Assembly: GCF_039525035.1 (NCBI RefSeq)
Contig: NZ_BAAAHE010000007.1
Location: forward strand, 1 to 64,000
Source of the DNA: Sporichthya brevicatena
GTDB lineage: Bacteria > Actinomycetota > Actinomycetes > Sporichthyales > Sporichthyaceae
Length of the DNA stretch: 64,000 nucleotides
Reading direction: 5' to 3'
Under the pieces are notes generated by a model. The model was not told where the DNA came from. It searched no databases and saw only the letters and a list, made by a program, of their open reading frames with translations. A program made the position numbers and the translations under genes. Each line of letters begins with the position of its first letter. The first letter of the stretch is position 1. This document shows, one piece after another, positions 16,197 through 29,322 of this stretch.

Positions 16197-18335
16197 GTGG
16201 CTCGACCTCGGCAGGCACCGTCGGGTGCTCGTCGTCCCGTCCCGCGGCCGGACCGCCGGCCGAAAGCACGCTCGGACGAGGGCATCATCCCGGTGCTGGC
16301 CCGTGCCGTACGGGCCGTCGAGGCGTCGGTGAACCGCGGGTCGATCTCGCCCTCCGTGCGCACCAAGTTCCAGAGCGTGGCCCTGCTGGTCCGCCAGGAG
16401 CGGGCGCGCGTCAAGAGCGACAGCTCCGCCGGGGAGGCCCAGAAGGCCGAGATGCTCAAGCGCCTGGACGGGATCGCGATGATCCTCGCCCAGACCTCGG
16501 TCCGCGAGCCCTCGCTGCTCGCCCTGTTGGCCGACGACGCGGTCGTCTCCTCCGACACCCGGGCGATGGTGCGCGCGATGCTCACCGACGCCGGGCTCGA
16601 GGCCCCGCCGGAGGAGGAGACCCGCCCCGCTCCGACTCCCACCACGCCGGCCGCCGAGAAGCGGGTCGTGCCCCAGTCGGTGATGCAGCGGCAGCTGGCC
16701 AACCCGTTCCTCGCCCCCGACTTCTCCGCGGCCGCGGCACAGCCGGCCGCTCCGCGGACCCGCCACCTCGCGACCTGGGAGCTGCTCGAGCCGCTCTTCC
16801 GCTCGTTCGAGGAGGCTACCGGCGGCGACTCCGCCTGCATGCCGCTGCCCGAGCCGGGCGACCTGCGCGTCCTGTCCGGTCGCGAGCTGATGCCGCACCA
16901 GTCCCGGGTCATCGCGGCGGCCGCCGCCGGCCACCGGACGTTCCTGCTCGCCGACGAGCCCGGTCTCGGCAAGACCGCCCAGGCCCTGCTGGCCGCCGAG
17001 GCGGCAAACGCCTACCCGCTGCTGTGCGTCGTCCCGAACGTCGTCAAGACGAACTGGGCCCGTGAGGTCGGCATCTGGACGGCCAACCGCAAGCCCACCG
17101 TGATCCACGGCAACGGCGACACGATCGACGGCTTCGCCGACGTCGTCATCGTCAACTACGAGGTGCTCGACCGGCACGTCGGCTGGATCGGCGACTTCGG
17201 CTTCCGCGGGATGGTCGTCGACGAGGCGCACTTCATCAAGAACAAGACCTCGCAGCGCTCCCAGCACGTCCTGGAGCTGGCCGAGCGGATCCGCAACCGG
17301 TCGGTCCGCCCGCTGCTCATGGCGCTCACGGGTACGCCGCTGATCAACGACATCGAGGACTTCCAGGCGATCTGGGAGTTCCTCGGCTGGATCGACGCGA
17401 AGAAGCCGCGCAGCGAGCTGATGGCCCGTCTCGAGGAGACCGGCCTGACGCCGATCGACCGCGAGTTCTACCCCGCGGCCCGGCGCTGCGTCATCGACAT
17501 GGGCATCGTCCGGCGCCGCAAGGTGGACGTCGCCGCCGACATCCCGGCCCGTCGCATCGCCGACCTGCCCGTCGAGCTCGAGGACAAGCTGGGCAAGTCG
17601 ATCCGGCAGGCCGAGCAGCGCCTTGCGAAGCGGATGGTCTCGCGGTACGAGGCCGCCCTCGAGGCGCGCACGAGCGGTCACATCGCCGACGGCATCGACC
17701 ACGACCTCGTCCGCCTCATCGCCACGCGTGAGCGCAAGGAGGCGACGAACAGCAAGACCGAGGGCAACGTGTTCGGCCTGATGCGCAAGATCGGCCAGTC
17801 CAAGGCCGTGCTCGCTGCCGACTACGCCGCCCAGCTGGCCCGCAGCGCCGGCAAGGTCGTGTTCTTCGCCAAGCACATCGACGTCATGGACGCCGCCGAG
17901 GAGACCTTCACCAAGGCCGGCATCCGGTTCTCCTCGATCCGCGGCGACCAGACCTCCGCGGCACGGCAGAAGCAGGTCGACGCGTTCACCAACGACCCCG
18001 AGGTCTCGGTCGCGGTCTGCTCGCTGACCGCGGCCGGTGTCGGCATCAACCTGCAGGTCGCGTCGAACATCGTCCTCGCCGAGCTGTCGTGGACCGACGC
18101 GGAGCAGACGCAGGCGATCGACCGCTGCCACCGCATCGGCCAGACCGAGCCCGTCACCGCGTGGCGCATCATCGCCGCGCAGACTCTCGACGCCCGCATC
18201 GCGGAGCTGATCGACAGCAAGGCCGGCCTCGCCGCCCGCGCCCTCGACGGCTCCGACGAGGAGGTCTCGTCCTCCGTCGACGTCCAGCTCGAGGCGCTGG
18301 TCTCGCTGCTGACGGACGCGCTGCAGAACCGCTAG
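16197..18335 (+). CDS. SNF2-family DEAD/DEAH-box ATPase
   Basis: The 712-residue protein has a basic, disordered N-terminus, a helical region (about residues 20-130, partly Pro/Glu-rich), then a SNF2 motor. Motor motifs are LADEPGLGKTAQALLAAEAA (Walker A) near 259, VVDEAHFIKN (Walker B, DEAH) near 340, LMALTGTPLIND (motif III), then in lobe two VVFFAKHIDVMDAAEETF, FSSIRGDQTSAARQKQVDAF, LTAAGVGINLQVAS and the SNF2-specific DRCHRIGQTEPVTAWRI. The layout resembles the SMARCAL1/ZRANB3-like bacterial group. GTG 16197 follows an ideal AAGGAGGAG. Its TAG stop and that of mrpG, on the other strand, share one CTAG. A role in DNA remodelling or repair is inferred; no nuclease or methylase neighbour points to a defence system. 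Confidence 0.9.
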   Translation: MARPRQAPSGARRPVPRPDRRPKARSDEGIIPVLARAVRAVEASVNRGSISPSVRTKFQSVALLVRQERARVKSDSSAGEAQKAEMLKRLDGIAMILAQTSVREPSLLALLADDAVVSSDTRAMVRAMLTDAGLEAPPEEETRPAPTPTTPAAEKRVVPQSVMQRQLANPFLAPDFSAAAAQPAAPRTRHLATWELLEPLFRSFEEATGGDSACMPLPEPGDLRVLSGRELMPHQSRVIAAAAAGHRTFLLADEPGLGKTAQALLAAEAANAYPLLCVVPNVVKTNWAREVGIWTANRKPTVIHGNGDTIDGFADVVIVNYEVLDRHVGWIGDFGFRGMVVDEAHFIKNKTSQRSQHVLELAERIRNRSVRPLLMALTGTPLINDIEDFQAIWEFLGWIDAKKPRSELMARLEETGLTPIDREFYPAARRCVIDMGIVRRRKVDVAADIPARRIADLPVELEDKLGKSIRQAEQRLAKRMVSRYEAALEARTSGHIADGIDHDLVRLIATRERKEATNSKTEGNVFGLMRKIGQSKAVLAADYAAQLARSAGKVVFFAKHIDVMDAAEETFTKAGIRFSSIRGDQTSAARQKQVDAFTNDPEVSVAVCSLTAAGVGINLQVASNIVLAELSWTDAEQTQAIDRCHRIGQTEPVTAWRIIAAQTLDARIAELIDSKAGLAARALDGSDEEVSSSVDVQLEALVSLLTDALQNR

Positions 18336-18703
18336 ACGGGCCGGTCCGGATCCGGGCCGGGGTCGGGGAGGACCGCGCGGAGGTCGTTGACCACCAGCAG
18401 GTCCTCCCGGACCTGACCGGCGCGGACGGAGGCACGGCCGACCATGTGGTTGCCGATCGGGGACGTCATCATCTGGCAGAACCCGATCAGGATCAGGACG
18501 CCGATCGCGCCCGGTTCCCGGAGCCGGAATCCCAGCCCGATCAGCACGAGGGTCAAACCCAGCACCTGGGGCTTGGTGGCGGCGTGCATCCGGCTGAGCA
18601 GGTCGGGCAGGCGCAGGACGCCGATCGAGGCGATCAGCGCGAGCGCCGCTCCGCTCAGCAGGCAGGTGGCGGCGATGACGTCCGCGATGTCGGCCGCGCT
18701 CAT
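18332..18703 (-). CDS. mrpG: Na+/H+ antiporter subunit G
   Basis: The 123-residue MrpG/MnhG subunit has three membrane spans. The family core is SGAALALIASIGVLRLPDLLSRMHAATKPQVLGLTLVLIGL (residues 17-57), followed by a third span GVLILIGFCQMMTSPIG. ATG 18703 overlaps the mrpF stop as ATGA. It ends the operon at a TAG that shares its CTAG with the stop of the convergent SNF2 gene, leaving no room for an intergenic terminator. The hydrophilic Asp/Pro-rich tail is longer than the core needs. Confidence 0.93.
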   Translation of the reverse strand: MSAADIADVIAATCLLSGAALALIASIGVLRLPDLLSRMHAATKPQVLGLTLVLIGLGFRLREPGAIGVLILIGFCQMMTSPIGNHMVGRASVRAGQVREDLLVVNDLRAVLPDPGPDPDRPV

Positions 18704-18978
18704 GACCGCTCCACCTCGATGTCGTCACTGCCGCGGGTGAAGCGGGCGACGCTGACCGAACCGACGAAACCCAGCAGCGTCAGGACGAGCAGGATCGGCA
18801 GCGTGTGCGAGTGCCGGTTCCAGGCGGCCTCGATCGCGAGGGCGCAGATGCCGACGGCGACGAGCATGTCGAGTGCGACCGCACGGTCGAGGACGGTCGG
18901 CCCCCGCACGATGCGCGCGAGCACGCACACCGCGGCGACGGCGAGCATCGCGAGGCACACGGACAGGACGGCGGTCAT
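18700..18978 (-). CDS. mrpF: Na+/H+ antiporter subunit F
   Basis: The 92-residue MrpF/MnhF subunit has three hydrophobic spans. Its hallmark loop RIVRGPTVLDRAVALDMLVAVGI, with the conserved Pro and Asp, lies at residues about 23-45. ATG 18978 overlaps the mrpE stop (ATGA) and the gene's own stop overlaps mrpG. F and G are needed for assembly and activity of the antiporter complex in the cytoplasmic membrane. Confidence 0.92.
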   Translation of the reverse strand: MTAVLSVCLAMLAVAAVCVLARIVRGPTVLDRAVALDMLVAVGICALAIEAAWNRHSHTLPILLVLTLLGFVGSVSVARFTRGSDDIEVERS

Positions 18979-19565
18979 CGCTTCCCTCCGGCGGGGTGGT
19001 CGGCCGGGTCGTCGGGCAGGTCGTCGAGGTGCGCGATCTCCGCGCCGAGCGCACGCACGACGCGGTCCTCCTGGGCGAGCACGCTCTGTCGGAACCGTTC
19101 GGCGCCCTCGGCGTCCCCGACGTCGAGCACGTGGAGGAACAGGGTGTGCGTCGAGCGGCGGGCCTCGACGACGAGGCTGCCCGGGATCAGGCAGGTCATC
19201 TCCGCGACGACGGTGAGCACGAACTCCGACGGGGTCTTGAGGTTCACCTCGACGATCGCGTTGCGCAGCGGTCGTTGCCGCGGACGCAGCACCACCCGCG
19301 CGACCTGGATGCTCGAGACGACGACGTCGGTGAAGAACTTCGTCACGAGCCGGACCAGCGCGAGCGGACGGACCCGCAGGTTCAGCCGCACCGGCGGCAG
19401 CGGGAAGACGATCGACGCGACGACCGCGACGGCGAGCCCACCCAGTGCGGTGAGCAGCGAGAGCTGGCCCCACAGCAGCATCCAGACCGCGGTCAGCCAG
19501 AGCAGCATCGGCCACTGCAACAAGCCGAAGCGTGACCGGAAGCGGACCACCGACGTGGGCGTCAT
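18975..19565 (-). CDS. mrpE: Na+/H+ antiporter subunit E
   Basis: The 196-residue MrpE/MnhE subunit has an N-terminal pair of membrane spans (WPMLLWLTAVWMLLWGQ, LTALGGLAVAVVASIVFPL). The conserved cytoplasmic domain shows RPRQRPLRNAIVEVNLKTPSEFV and MTCLIPGSLVVEARRSTHTLFLHVLDV. ATG 19565 overlaps the mrpD stop and its own stop overlaps mrpF. The C-terminal extension (EDRVVRALGAEIAHLDDLPDD) is acidic and beyond the family core. Confidence 0.92.
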   Translation of the reverse strand: MTPTSVVRFRSRFGLLQWPMLLWLTAVWMLLWGQLSLLTALGGLAVAVVASIVFPLPPVRLNLRVRPLALVRLVTKFFTDVVVSSIQVARVVLRPRQRPLRNAIVEVNLKTPSEFVLTVVAEMTCLIPGSLVVEARRSTHTLFLHVLDVGDAEGAERFRQSVLAQEDRVVRALGAEIAHLDDLPDDPADHPAGGKR

Positions 19566-21301
19566 CCGTCACCCCCGATCCCGCGGGCGCCGGAGTCGGG
19601 GTCGCCGCGGGTGTCGTCCGGGTTCAGCGCCGCCTCGAGATAGGGCGAGCGGAGCATCAGGTCCTCGGCCGCGCGGTCGGTGTACCGGAACAACGGACCC
19701 GCGAGGAACGTGAAGATCAGGCTCACGCCGACCAGCGCCGCGGCGGGCCCGACCATCGCCGCCGGCAGCCGGGAGGGCAGGTCGCCGTCCCGGAGCAGCT
19801 GGTGCAGGTCACGGTCCGAGGACTCGTCGTCGACCACGCGCCGCGCGGCCGCGATCTCCCGGTCACCGAACGCCGTCGCGCCGACGTGGACGTGTCCGCG
19901 GTGCCGGACGATCCGGGCGCCGGAGTCGCCGGAGTCCTGCTCGGGGTCGGGGGCGGCGAGCGACTGCGCGATGTCGTGCGCCTGTTCCGGCGTCCGCCAG
20001 AACGCGGCCGACCAGGTCTTCGCGATGGCGTAGAGCGTCAGCAGGCTCGTCGCCGTCCCGCCGATCACGAGGGTGATCGCGAGCCAGCCGCCGACCTCCA
20101 GGCCGGCCTGCAGCAGACCGACCTTGCCGAGGAACCCGGACATCGGCGGGATCCCGGCGAGGTTCATCGCGGGCACGAAGAACAGGATTCCCAGCAGCGG
20201 CGCGAGCCGCGCCAGCCCACCGAGACGGAGCAGGGCCGTGCTGCCGGCTCTTCGTTCGATGAGACCGACGACGAGGAACAACGCGGTCTGGATCGTGATG
20301 TGGTGCGCGACGTAGAAGATCGCGCCGGAGATGCCGGCCTCGGTCGCCAGGCCGATGCCGAAGATCATGTAGCCGATGTGGCTGACCAGCGTGAAGGACA
20401 GCATTCGCTTGATGTCCGACTGCGCGATCGCGCCGAGGATGCCGACGACCATCGTCACCAGCGCGGCCCACATCAGCAGGTCCGAGAGCGGACTGTCGGG
20501 GAACAGCAGCGTCTGCGTCCGCAGGATCGCGTAGACACCGACCTTGGTCAGCAACCCGGCGAAGACCGCGGTGACCGGGGCTGGTGCCGTCGGGTAGCTG
20601 TCGGGCAGCCACAGCGAGAGCGGGAACACCGCCGCCTTGATCGCGAACGTCGTGAGCAGCAGCAGCTGCAGCGTCAGGCTCACGCCGTCGGGCAGGTCGT
20701 CGAGGCGTCCGGCGAGCTGCGCGAAGTTCAGGCTCCCGGTCGCCGCGTACACGGCCGCGATCGAGATCAGGAACAGCGTCGAGGACAGCATGTTCACGAC
20801 GACGTAGATCGTCCCGGCGCGGATGCGCGTCGCCGTGCCGCCGAGCGTGAGCAGCACGTAGCTCGCGAACAGCAGCATCTCGAAGCTGACGAACAGGTTG
20901 AACAGGTCGCCGGCGAGGAAGGCGTTCGAGACGCCGGCGACGAGGACCAGGAACGTCGGGTGGTAGATCGAGACCGGGGCCTCGGAGTCGTCGTCGGTCA
21001 GGCCCTGTCCGATCGAGTACAGGAGGACGGCGAGGGTCACGACCGCCGAGACGAGCAGCATCAGCGCGGAGAGCCGGTCCGCGACGAGGTTGATGCCGAG
21101 CGGGGGCGTCCACGCGCCGATCCACGCGACCTGCGGGCCCTGCTGGTCGGCGCGGACCATCAGGGCGGCGGCGAGGACGACGATCGCGGACAGCACGGCG
21201 ACCGTGATCGCCCGCTGCATCTTCGGGTGCCGGGAGAGCGCGAGCGCGGCGCCGGCGCCGAACAGCGGCAGCAGGACCGGCAGGGGGACGAGAACGTTCA
21301 C
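19562..21301 (-). CDS. mrpD: Na+/H+ antiporter subunit D (NuoN-like)
   Basis: The 579-residue subunit is a complex I NuoN/M-like proton-translocating protein with about 14 spans. Key segments are NLFVSFEMLLFASYVLLTLGG (with the conserved Glu), AIKAAVFPLSLWLPDSYP (Lys), APAPVTAVFAGLLTKVGVYAI (Lys) and IAQSDIKRMLSFTLVSHIGYM, plus YVAHHITIQTALFLVVG. GTG 21301 overlaps the mrpC stop as GTGA. A hydrophilic insert near residues 465-510 (DPEQDSGDSGARIVRHRGHV) separates the last spans and is longer than in the MrpD proteins I know. MrpD is thought to carry one of the proton paths of the complex. Confidence 0.93.
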   Translation of the reverse strand: MNVLVPLPVLLPLFGAGAALALSRHPKMQRAITVAVLSAIVVLAAALMVRADQQGPQVAWIGAWTPPLGINLVADRLSALMLLVSAVVTLAVLLYSIGQGLTDDDSEAPVSIYHPTFLVLVAGVSNAFLAGDLFNLFVSFEMLLFASYVLLTLGGTATRIRAGTIYVVVNMLSSTLFLISIAAVYAATGSLNFAQLAGRLDDLPDGVSLTLQLLLLTTFAIKAAVFPLSLWLPDSYPTAPAPVTAVFAGLLTKVGVYAILRTQTLLFPDSPLSDLLMWAALVTMVVGILGAIAQSDIKRMLSFTLVSHIGYMIFGIGLATEAGISGAIFYVAHHITIQTALFLVVGLIERRAGSTALLRLGGLARLAPLLGILFFVPAMNLAGIPPMSGFLGKVGLLQAGLEVGGWLAITLVIGGTATSLLTLYAIAKTWSAAFWRTPEQAHDIAQSLAAPDPEQDSGDSGARIVRHRGHVHVGATAFGDREIAAARRVVDDESSDRDLHQLLRDGDLPSRLPAAMVGPAAALVGVSLIFTFLAGPLFRYTDRAAEDLMLRSPYLEAALNPDDTRGDPDSGARGIGGDG

Positions 21302-21746
21302 GCCGTCTCCTCCTCGCGCAGCCGTTCGAGGTCGTCCTCGGGGAGGTCGACGCCCTGCGACATCAGGTCGTGGCTGTCGGACGCCTCGTCCGCCGCGGCG
21401 AGGCGGCGGATCGCGGCGTCCTCGACGTCGTCCTGGACGTCGTCGTTGCCGTAGAGCTGCCAGCTGCGGTGCGCCATCGCGAGCAGGAACGCGGTCGTGG
21501 CGAGGGCGATGACGATCGCGGTGAGCACGAGGGCCTGGGGGACGGGGTCGGACATCTCCGCCGGTGGGTACTCGTTGGCGATCGGTGCCGACCCGGCGCG
21601 GCCGCCCGCGACGAGGAACAGCATGTTGACGCCGTTGCCCATCACGAGGAGGCCGACGAGCACCCGCGTCAGGCTGCGTTCGAGGATCAGGTACACGCCG
21701 CAGCCGATGAGGAACGACGCGGTGAGGATCAGCGTGAGGTTGCCGC

Positions 21747-21750
<4 letters not shown>
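21298..21750 (-). CDS. mrpC: Na+/H+ antiporter subunit C (NuoK-like)
   Basis: The 150-residue MrpC/MnhC subunit is homologous to complex I NuoK, with three spans. The hallmark RVLVGLLVMGNGVNMLFLVAGG lies near residue 30, and DPVPQALVLTAIVIALATTAFLLA near residue 70. ATG 21750 overlaps the mrpA stop. A cytoplasmic acidic tail of about 50 residues (DDVQDDVEDAAIRRLAAADE and beyond) extends past the usual family length of roughly 110-115. Confidence 0.93.
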
Positions 21751-26953
<5,203 letters not shown>

Positions 26954-26966
26954 CGCCACCCCGGTC

Positions 26967-27016
26967 AAAAAAGGGTGACACCCCTTACTGCGCAGTAAGG
27001 GGTGTCACCCTTTTTT
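26967..27016. terminator. Perfect 50-bp palindrome, bidirectional rho-independent terminator
   Basis: Six A, then GGGTGACACCCCTTACTGC, are mirrored without mismatch by the other half, ending in six T. Each strand therefore reads a 19-bp GC-rich stem plus U-run. It serves gdhA on the plus strand and the TrmB-type regulator on the minus strand, which converge here. Confidence 0.95.
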
Positions 27017-27049
27017 CACAGCGGGGCGCGGTGTCGCGGCGGGGGTGGC

Positions 27050-27928
27050 CTAGCGGCGGGGGCGGCGCGGCGGGGTGCCGGTGCCGGCGCCCCGCTTGAG
27101 GACCGCGGCGGGGGCGCCGTGGTCGGCGCGGAGGCGGCGGAGGCGGGGGTTCTCGGTCCAGAACGACTCGAACTCGTCCGGGGCGAAGCGCTCGGCGATC
27201 AGGTGCATCGCGATGTCGTGCCGGACGTACTCGACGGCGACGAGGACGACCGCGGGGTCATCGGTGTAGACGCCCCAGGCGTCGCCGTTGACGACGCCGC
27301 CGATGACGGCCTGCTCCCGGTCGCCGGAGACGACGAGCAGGCGGCAGCCGAGGTTCTCGAGGACGACCTCGGGCGAGGAGAAGCGGTGCGGGGTGGTGTT
27401 CCCGACCGGGTCCTTGTCCTCGCCGAAGGTGACGACGGAGACGTCGACCCCGTCGGCCTCGGCCCGGCGCGCCGCGGGCTTGAGCGGGTCGAGCTCGGCC
27501 GGGAAGCCGGAGAGGAAGACGTCGGTCCGCGCGGCGGCGATGACGTCCTCGGCCCGGGCCAGCAGCGACGAGCGGTCGGAGAGGCTGTGGACCAGGCGCA
27601 CCTGCGACGGCGACGCGATCTCGGGGAGGGCCTCGCGGAGGGTGTCCATCGACTGGTCGAACTCGCGCCGCATCCGGTCGAGCAACGCGGACGGCGGCAG
27701 CGAGATGTAGCCGACGTTGTCCTCACCGGCGCGGACCTCGTACGCGGCGCCGCGCGCGACGAGCTTGGCGAGCGTCTCGTAGACCGTGCTGCGGGGGACG
27801 CCGGAGCGTTTCGCGACCTCGTAGCCGTTCAGCGGCGCCCCGGCCGCGACGAGGGCGACGTACGCCTTCGCCTCGTAGCCGGACATGCCGAGTCGCTGCA
27901 GCTCCTCGATGACGTTCTGCTGCGACAT
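27050..27928 (-). CDS. TrmB-family transcriptional regulator
   Basis: The 292-residue protein starts MSQQNVIEELQRLGMSGYEA, then the TrmB winged-helix signature KAYVALVAAGAPLNGYEVAKRSGVPRSTVYETLAKLVARGAAYEV (residues about 21-65). A helical linker follows. The C-terminal sensor domain is PLD-like (AAARTDVFLSGFPAELDPL, LGCRLLVVSGDREQAVIGGVVNGDAWGVYTDD, FAPDEFESFWTENPRL). TrmB proteins usually respond to sugars or other small carbon compounds. ATG 27928 is chosen over upstream in-frame codons because the family N-terminus begins there. It sits beside the SDR and the catabolic island, and is a candidate regulator of it. Confidence 0.85.
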   Translation of the reverse strand: MSQQNVIEELQRLGMSGYEAKAYVALVAAGAPLNGYEVAKRSGVPRSTVYETLAKLVARGAAYEVRAGEDNVGYISLPPSALLDRMRREFDQSMDTLREALPEIASPSQVRLVHSLSDRSSLLARAEDVIAAARTDVFLSGFPAELDPLKPAARRAEADGVDVSVVTFGEDKDPVGNTTPHRFSSPEVVLENLGCRLLVVSGDREQAVIGGVVNGDAWGVYTDDPAVVLVAVEYVRHDIAMHLIAERFAPDEFESFWTENPRLRRLRADHGAPAAVLKRGAGTGTPPRRPRR

Positions 27929-28004
27929 CCCGCCATCATTCCACCCCGCGAACGCGTGCCGGGGGTAGCGCCCCGCGGCCCACGGGGAGACGGACACCGC
28001 GGTC

Positions 28005-28796
28005 CTAGGCCAGGGAGTCGTCGTCCGGGCCGACCGAGTCGACCGACTTCGGTCGCGGCAGGCTGGCGAGGGTGCTCTTGAGCAGGCCACCGTCGACGGC
28101 CAGGACCTGACCGGTGATGTACGTGGCCTTCTCCGAGGCGAGGAACAGGACGGTGTCGGCGATGTCCTCGCTCGACCCCAGACGGCCCAGCGGGACGCGC
28201 GCCTGGCGGAGCCGGCGCACCTCGGGGTCGGCGTAGATCGCGTCGGACATCCCGGCGTCGATGAGGCCCGGGGCGACGCAGTTGACGCGGATCCCGAGCG
28301 ACGCCCACTCCATCGCCTGGTGCTCCGTCAGCCGGATCACGCCCGCCTTGGAGGCCGAGTAGGCGCCGGCGTTGGGGGCGGCCGCGACGCCGTTGACCGA
28401 GGCGATGTTGATGATCGCGCCGCCACCGACGGTGGCCATCCGGCGGGCGACGGTGCGCCCGACGAGGAAGGTGCCGGTGAGGTTGACGCGCAGGGCCTGC
28501 TCCCAGTCGGCGAGCGAGACGTCCAGCAGCGGGCCGAAGCGCACGATGCCGGCGCTGTTGACGAGCAGGGCCGGGGCGTCGGGGAGGGAGGCGACGGCGC
28601 CCTCGACCGAGGCCTCGTCGACGACGTCGACCTGACGGGGCACGCAGATGTCACCGAGCTCGGCGGCGAGTTCCTCGACGCCGGCGGCGTTCACGTCCCA
28701 GGCCGCAATGCGGTAACCGAGCTTCGCCGCCGACCGCGCGATGACGGTGCCGATGCCGTTCCCGGCGCCGGTGACCACCGCCCACTTCTCGGTCAT
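28005..28796 (-). CDS. SDR-family NAD(P)-dependent oxidoreductase
   Basis: A classical 263-residue SDR: cofactor motif VVTGAGNGIGTVIARSAA near residue 7, LLVNSAGIV near 81, catalytic Ser in NIASVNGVAA and the YSASK pair near 147. VNCVAPGLIDAGM and the C-terminal FLASEKATYITGQVLAVDGG complete it. The Asp in AAWDVN after strand two suggests NAD(H) preference. ATG 28796 has GAGGAGGGG upstream. A 14-residue tail extends past the FabG core. It faces the ferredoxin/SDR pair across a 291-base control region. Confidence 0.9.
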   Translation of the reverse strand: MTEKWAVVTGAGNGIGTVIARSAAKLGYRIAAWDVNAAGVEELAAELGDICVPRQVDVVDEASVEGAVASLPDAPALLVNSAGIVRFGPLLDVSLADWEQALRVNLTGTFLVGRTVARRMATVGGGAIINIASVNGVAAAPNAGAYSASKAGVIRLTEHQAMEWASLGIRVNCVAPGLIDAGMSDAIYADPEVRRLRQARVPLGRLGSSEDIADTVLFLASEKATYITGQVLAVDGGLLKSTLASLPRPKSVDSVGPDDDSLA

Positions 28797-28923
28797 GCGA
28801 GCCCCTCCTCACCCCGTGGGACCGCTACCGATCCGGACGGCGCCCATGCGACGTTGTTCTTGTAACGACGCTACTTCCTCGCCGACCGATCGTCCAGCGT
28901 CGTCCCGCGCATTTGTTCGCTGA

Positions 28924-28951
28924 TACATGCGTGTAACGCCGATTTTTGGCG
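28924..28951. promoter_or_regulatory. Two small dyads in the SDR/ferredoxin control region
   Basis: TACATGCGTGTA (28924-28935, 10 of 12 symmetric) is followed by CGCC-N7-GGCG (28937-28951). They lie between the divergent SDR and ferredoxin genes and could bind the nearby TrmB-type regulator or another factor. Apart from these and the box at 28988-28998, I see nothing else in this 291-base gap. Confidence 0.35.
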
Positions 28952-28987
28952 CAGTGATGGGTTGCGCGCCCGAAGACGCTAAGGGCC

Positions 28988-28998
28988 TAGCTACTAGT
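28988..28998 (-). promoter_or_regulatory. GTAGCTA-type box (island regulatory motif)
   Basis: Minus-strand ACTAGTAGCTA matches CATAGTAGCTA upstream of the P450 pair (42910-42920) and TATAGTCGCTA upstream of the ABC transporter (44679-44689). It lies 90 bases before the ferredoxin gene and 190 before the SDR. Confidence 0.45.
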
Positions 28999-29087
28999 GA
29001 GCCGTCGGCCTAGCTGACCCCGGGGCCGAGCGATTACAGTTCGACCTCGCCGCCCCCGACCGTCCGCCCCCGAGGAGGTGCGTGGAA

Positions 29088-29318
29088 ATGACCGCCAAGC
29101 TCTGGATCGACTCCGACGTCTGCATGAGCTCGGGTCGCTGCGTCGCCGACCTGCCGCGCGTGTTCCGCTTCGACGACGAGGAGATCGCCGAACTCGTCCC
29201 CGACGCGGACATCGACGCCGAGTTCGACGCCCACCGTGACCTGCTGGTCGCCGCCGTGCGCAACTGCCCGGCCGGTGCCATCCACCTGCAGGAGGACGGC
29301 GTCGAGGTGGAAGCCTGA
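29088..29318 (+). CDS. Ferredoxin, [3Fe-4S]-type
   Basis: The 76-residue acidic ferredoxin has Cys12 and Cys18 in CMSSGRC and Cys60 in NCPAGAI. That is the three-cysteine pattern of actinobacterial [3Fe-4S] ferredoxins that feed electrons to P450s. ATG 29088 is preferred to GTG 29082 because GAGGAGG lies nine bases before the ATG. It is five bases from the following SDR gene, and is the natural electron carrier for the two P450s at 40.4-42.9 kb, although no dedicated ferredoxin reductase is in the window. Confidence 0.88.
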   Translation: MTAKLWIDSDVCMSSGRCVADLPRVFRFDDEEIAELVPDADIDAEFDAHRDLLVAAVRNCPAGAIHLQEDGVEVEA

Positions 29319-29322
29319 CGTC

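Noticed and set aside
16197-18335. The SNF2 gene as part of a phage-defence island such as DISARM
   Set aside because: No methylase, DUF1998, PLD or nuclease gene lies nearby; neighbours are a desaturase and an antiporter operon.
15939-18728. A 929-residue open frame on the minus strand opposite the SNF2 gene
   Set aside because: High-GC shadow frame; composition is Asp/Arg/Gly-heavy without motifs and it runs through mrpG and the intergenic region.
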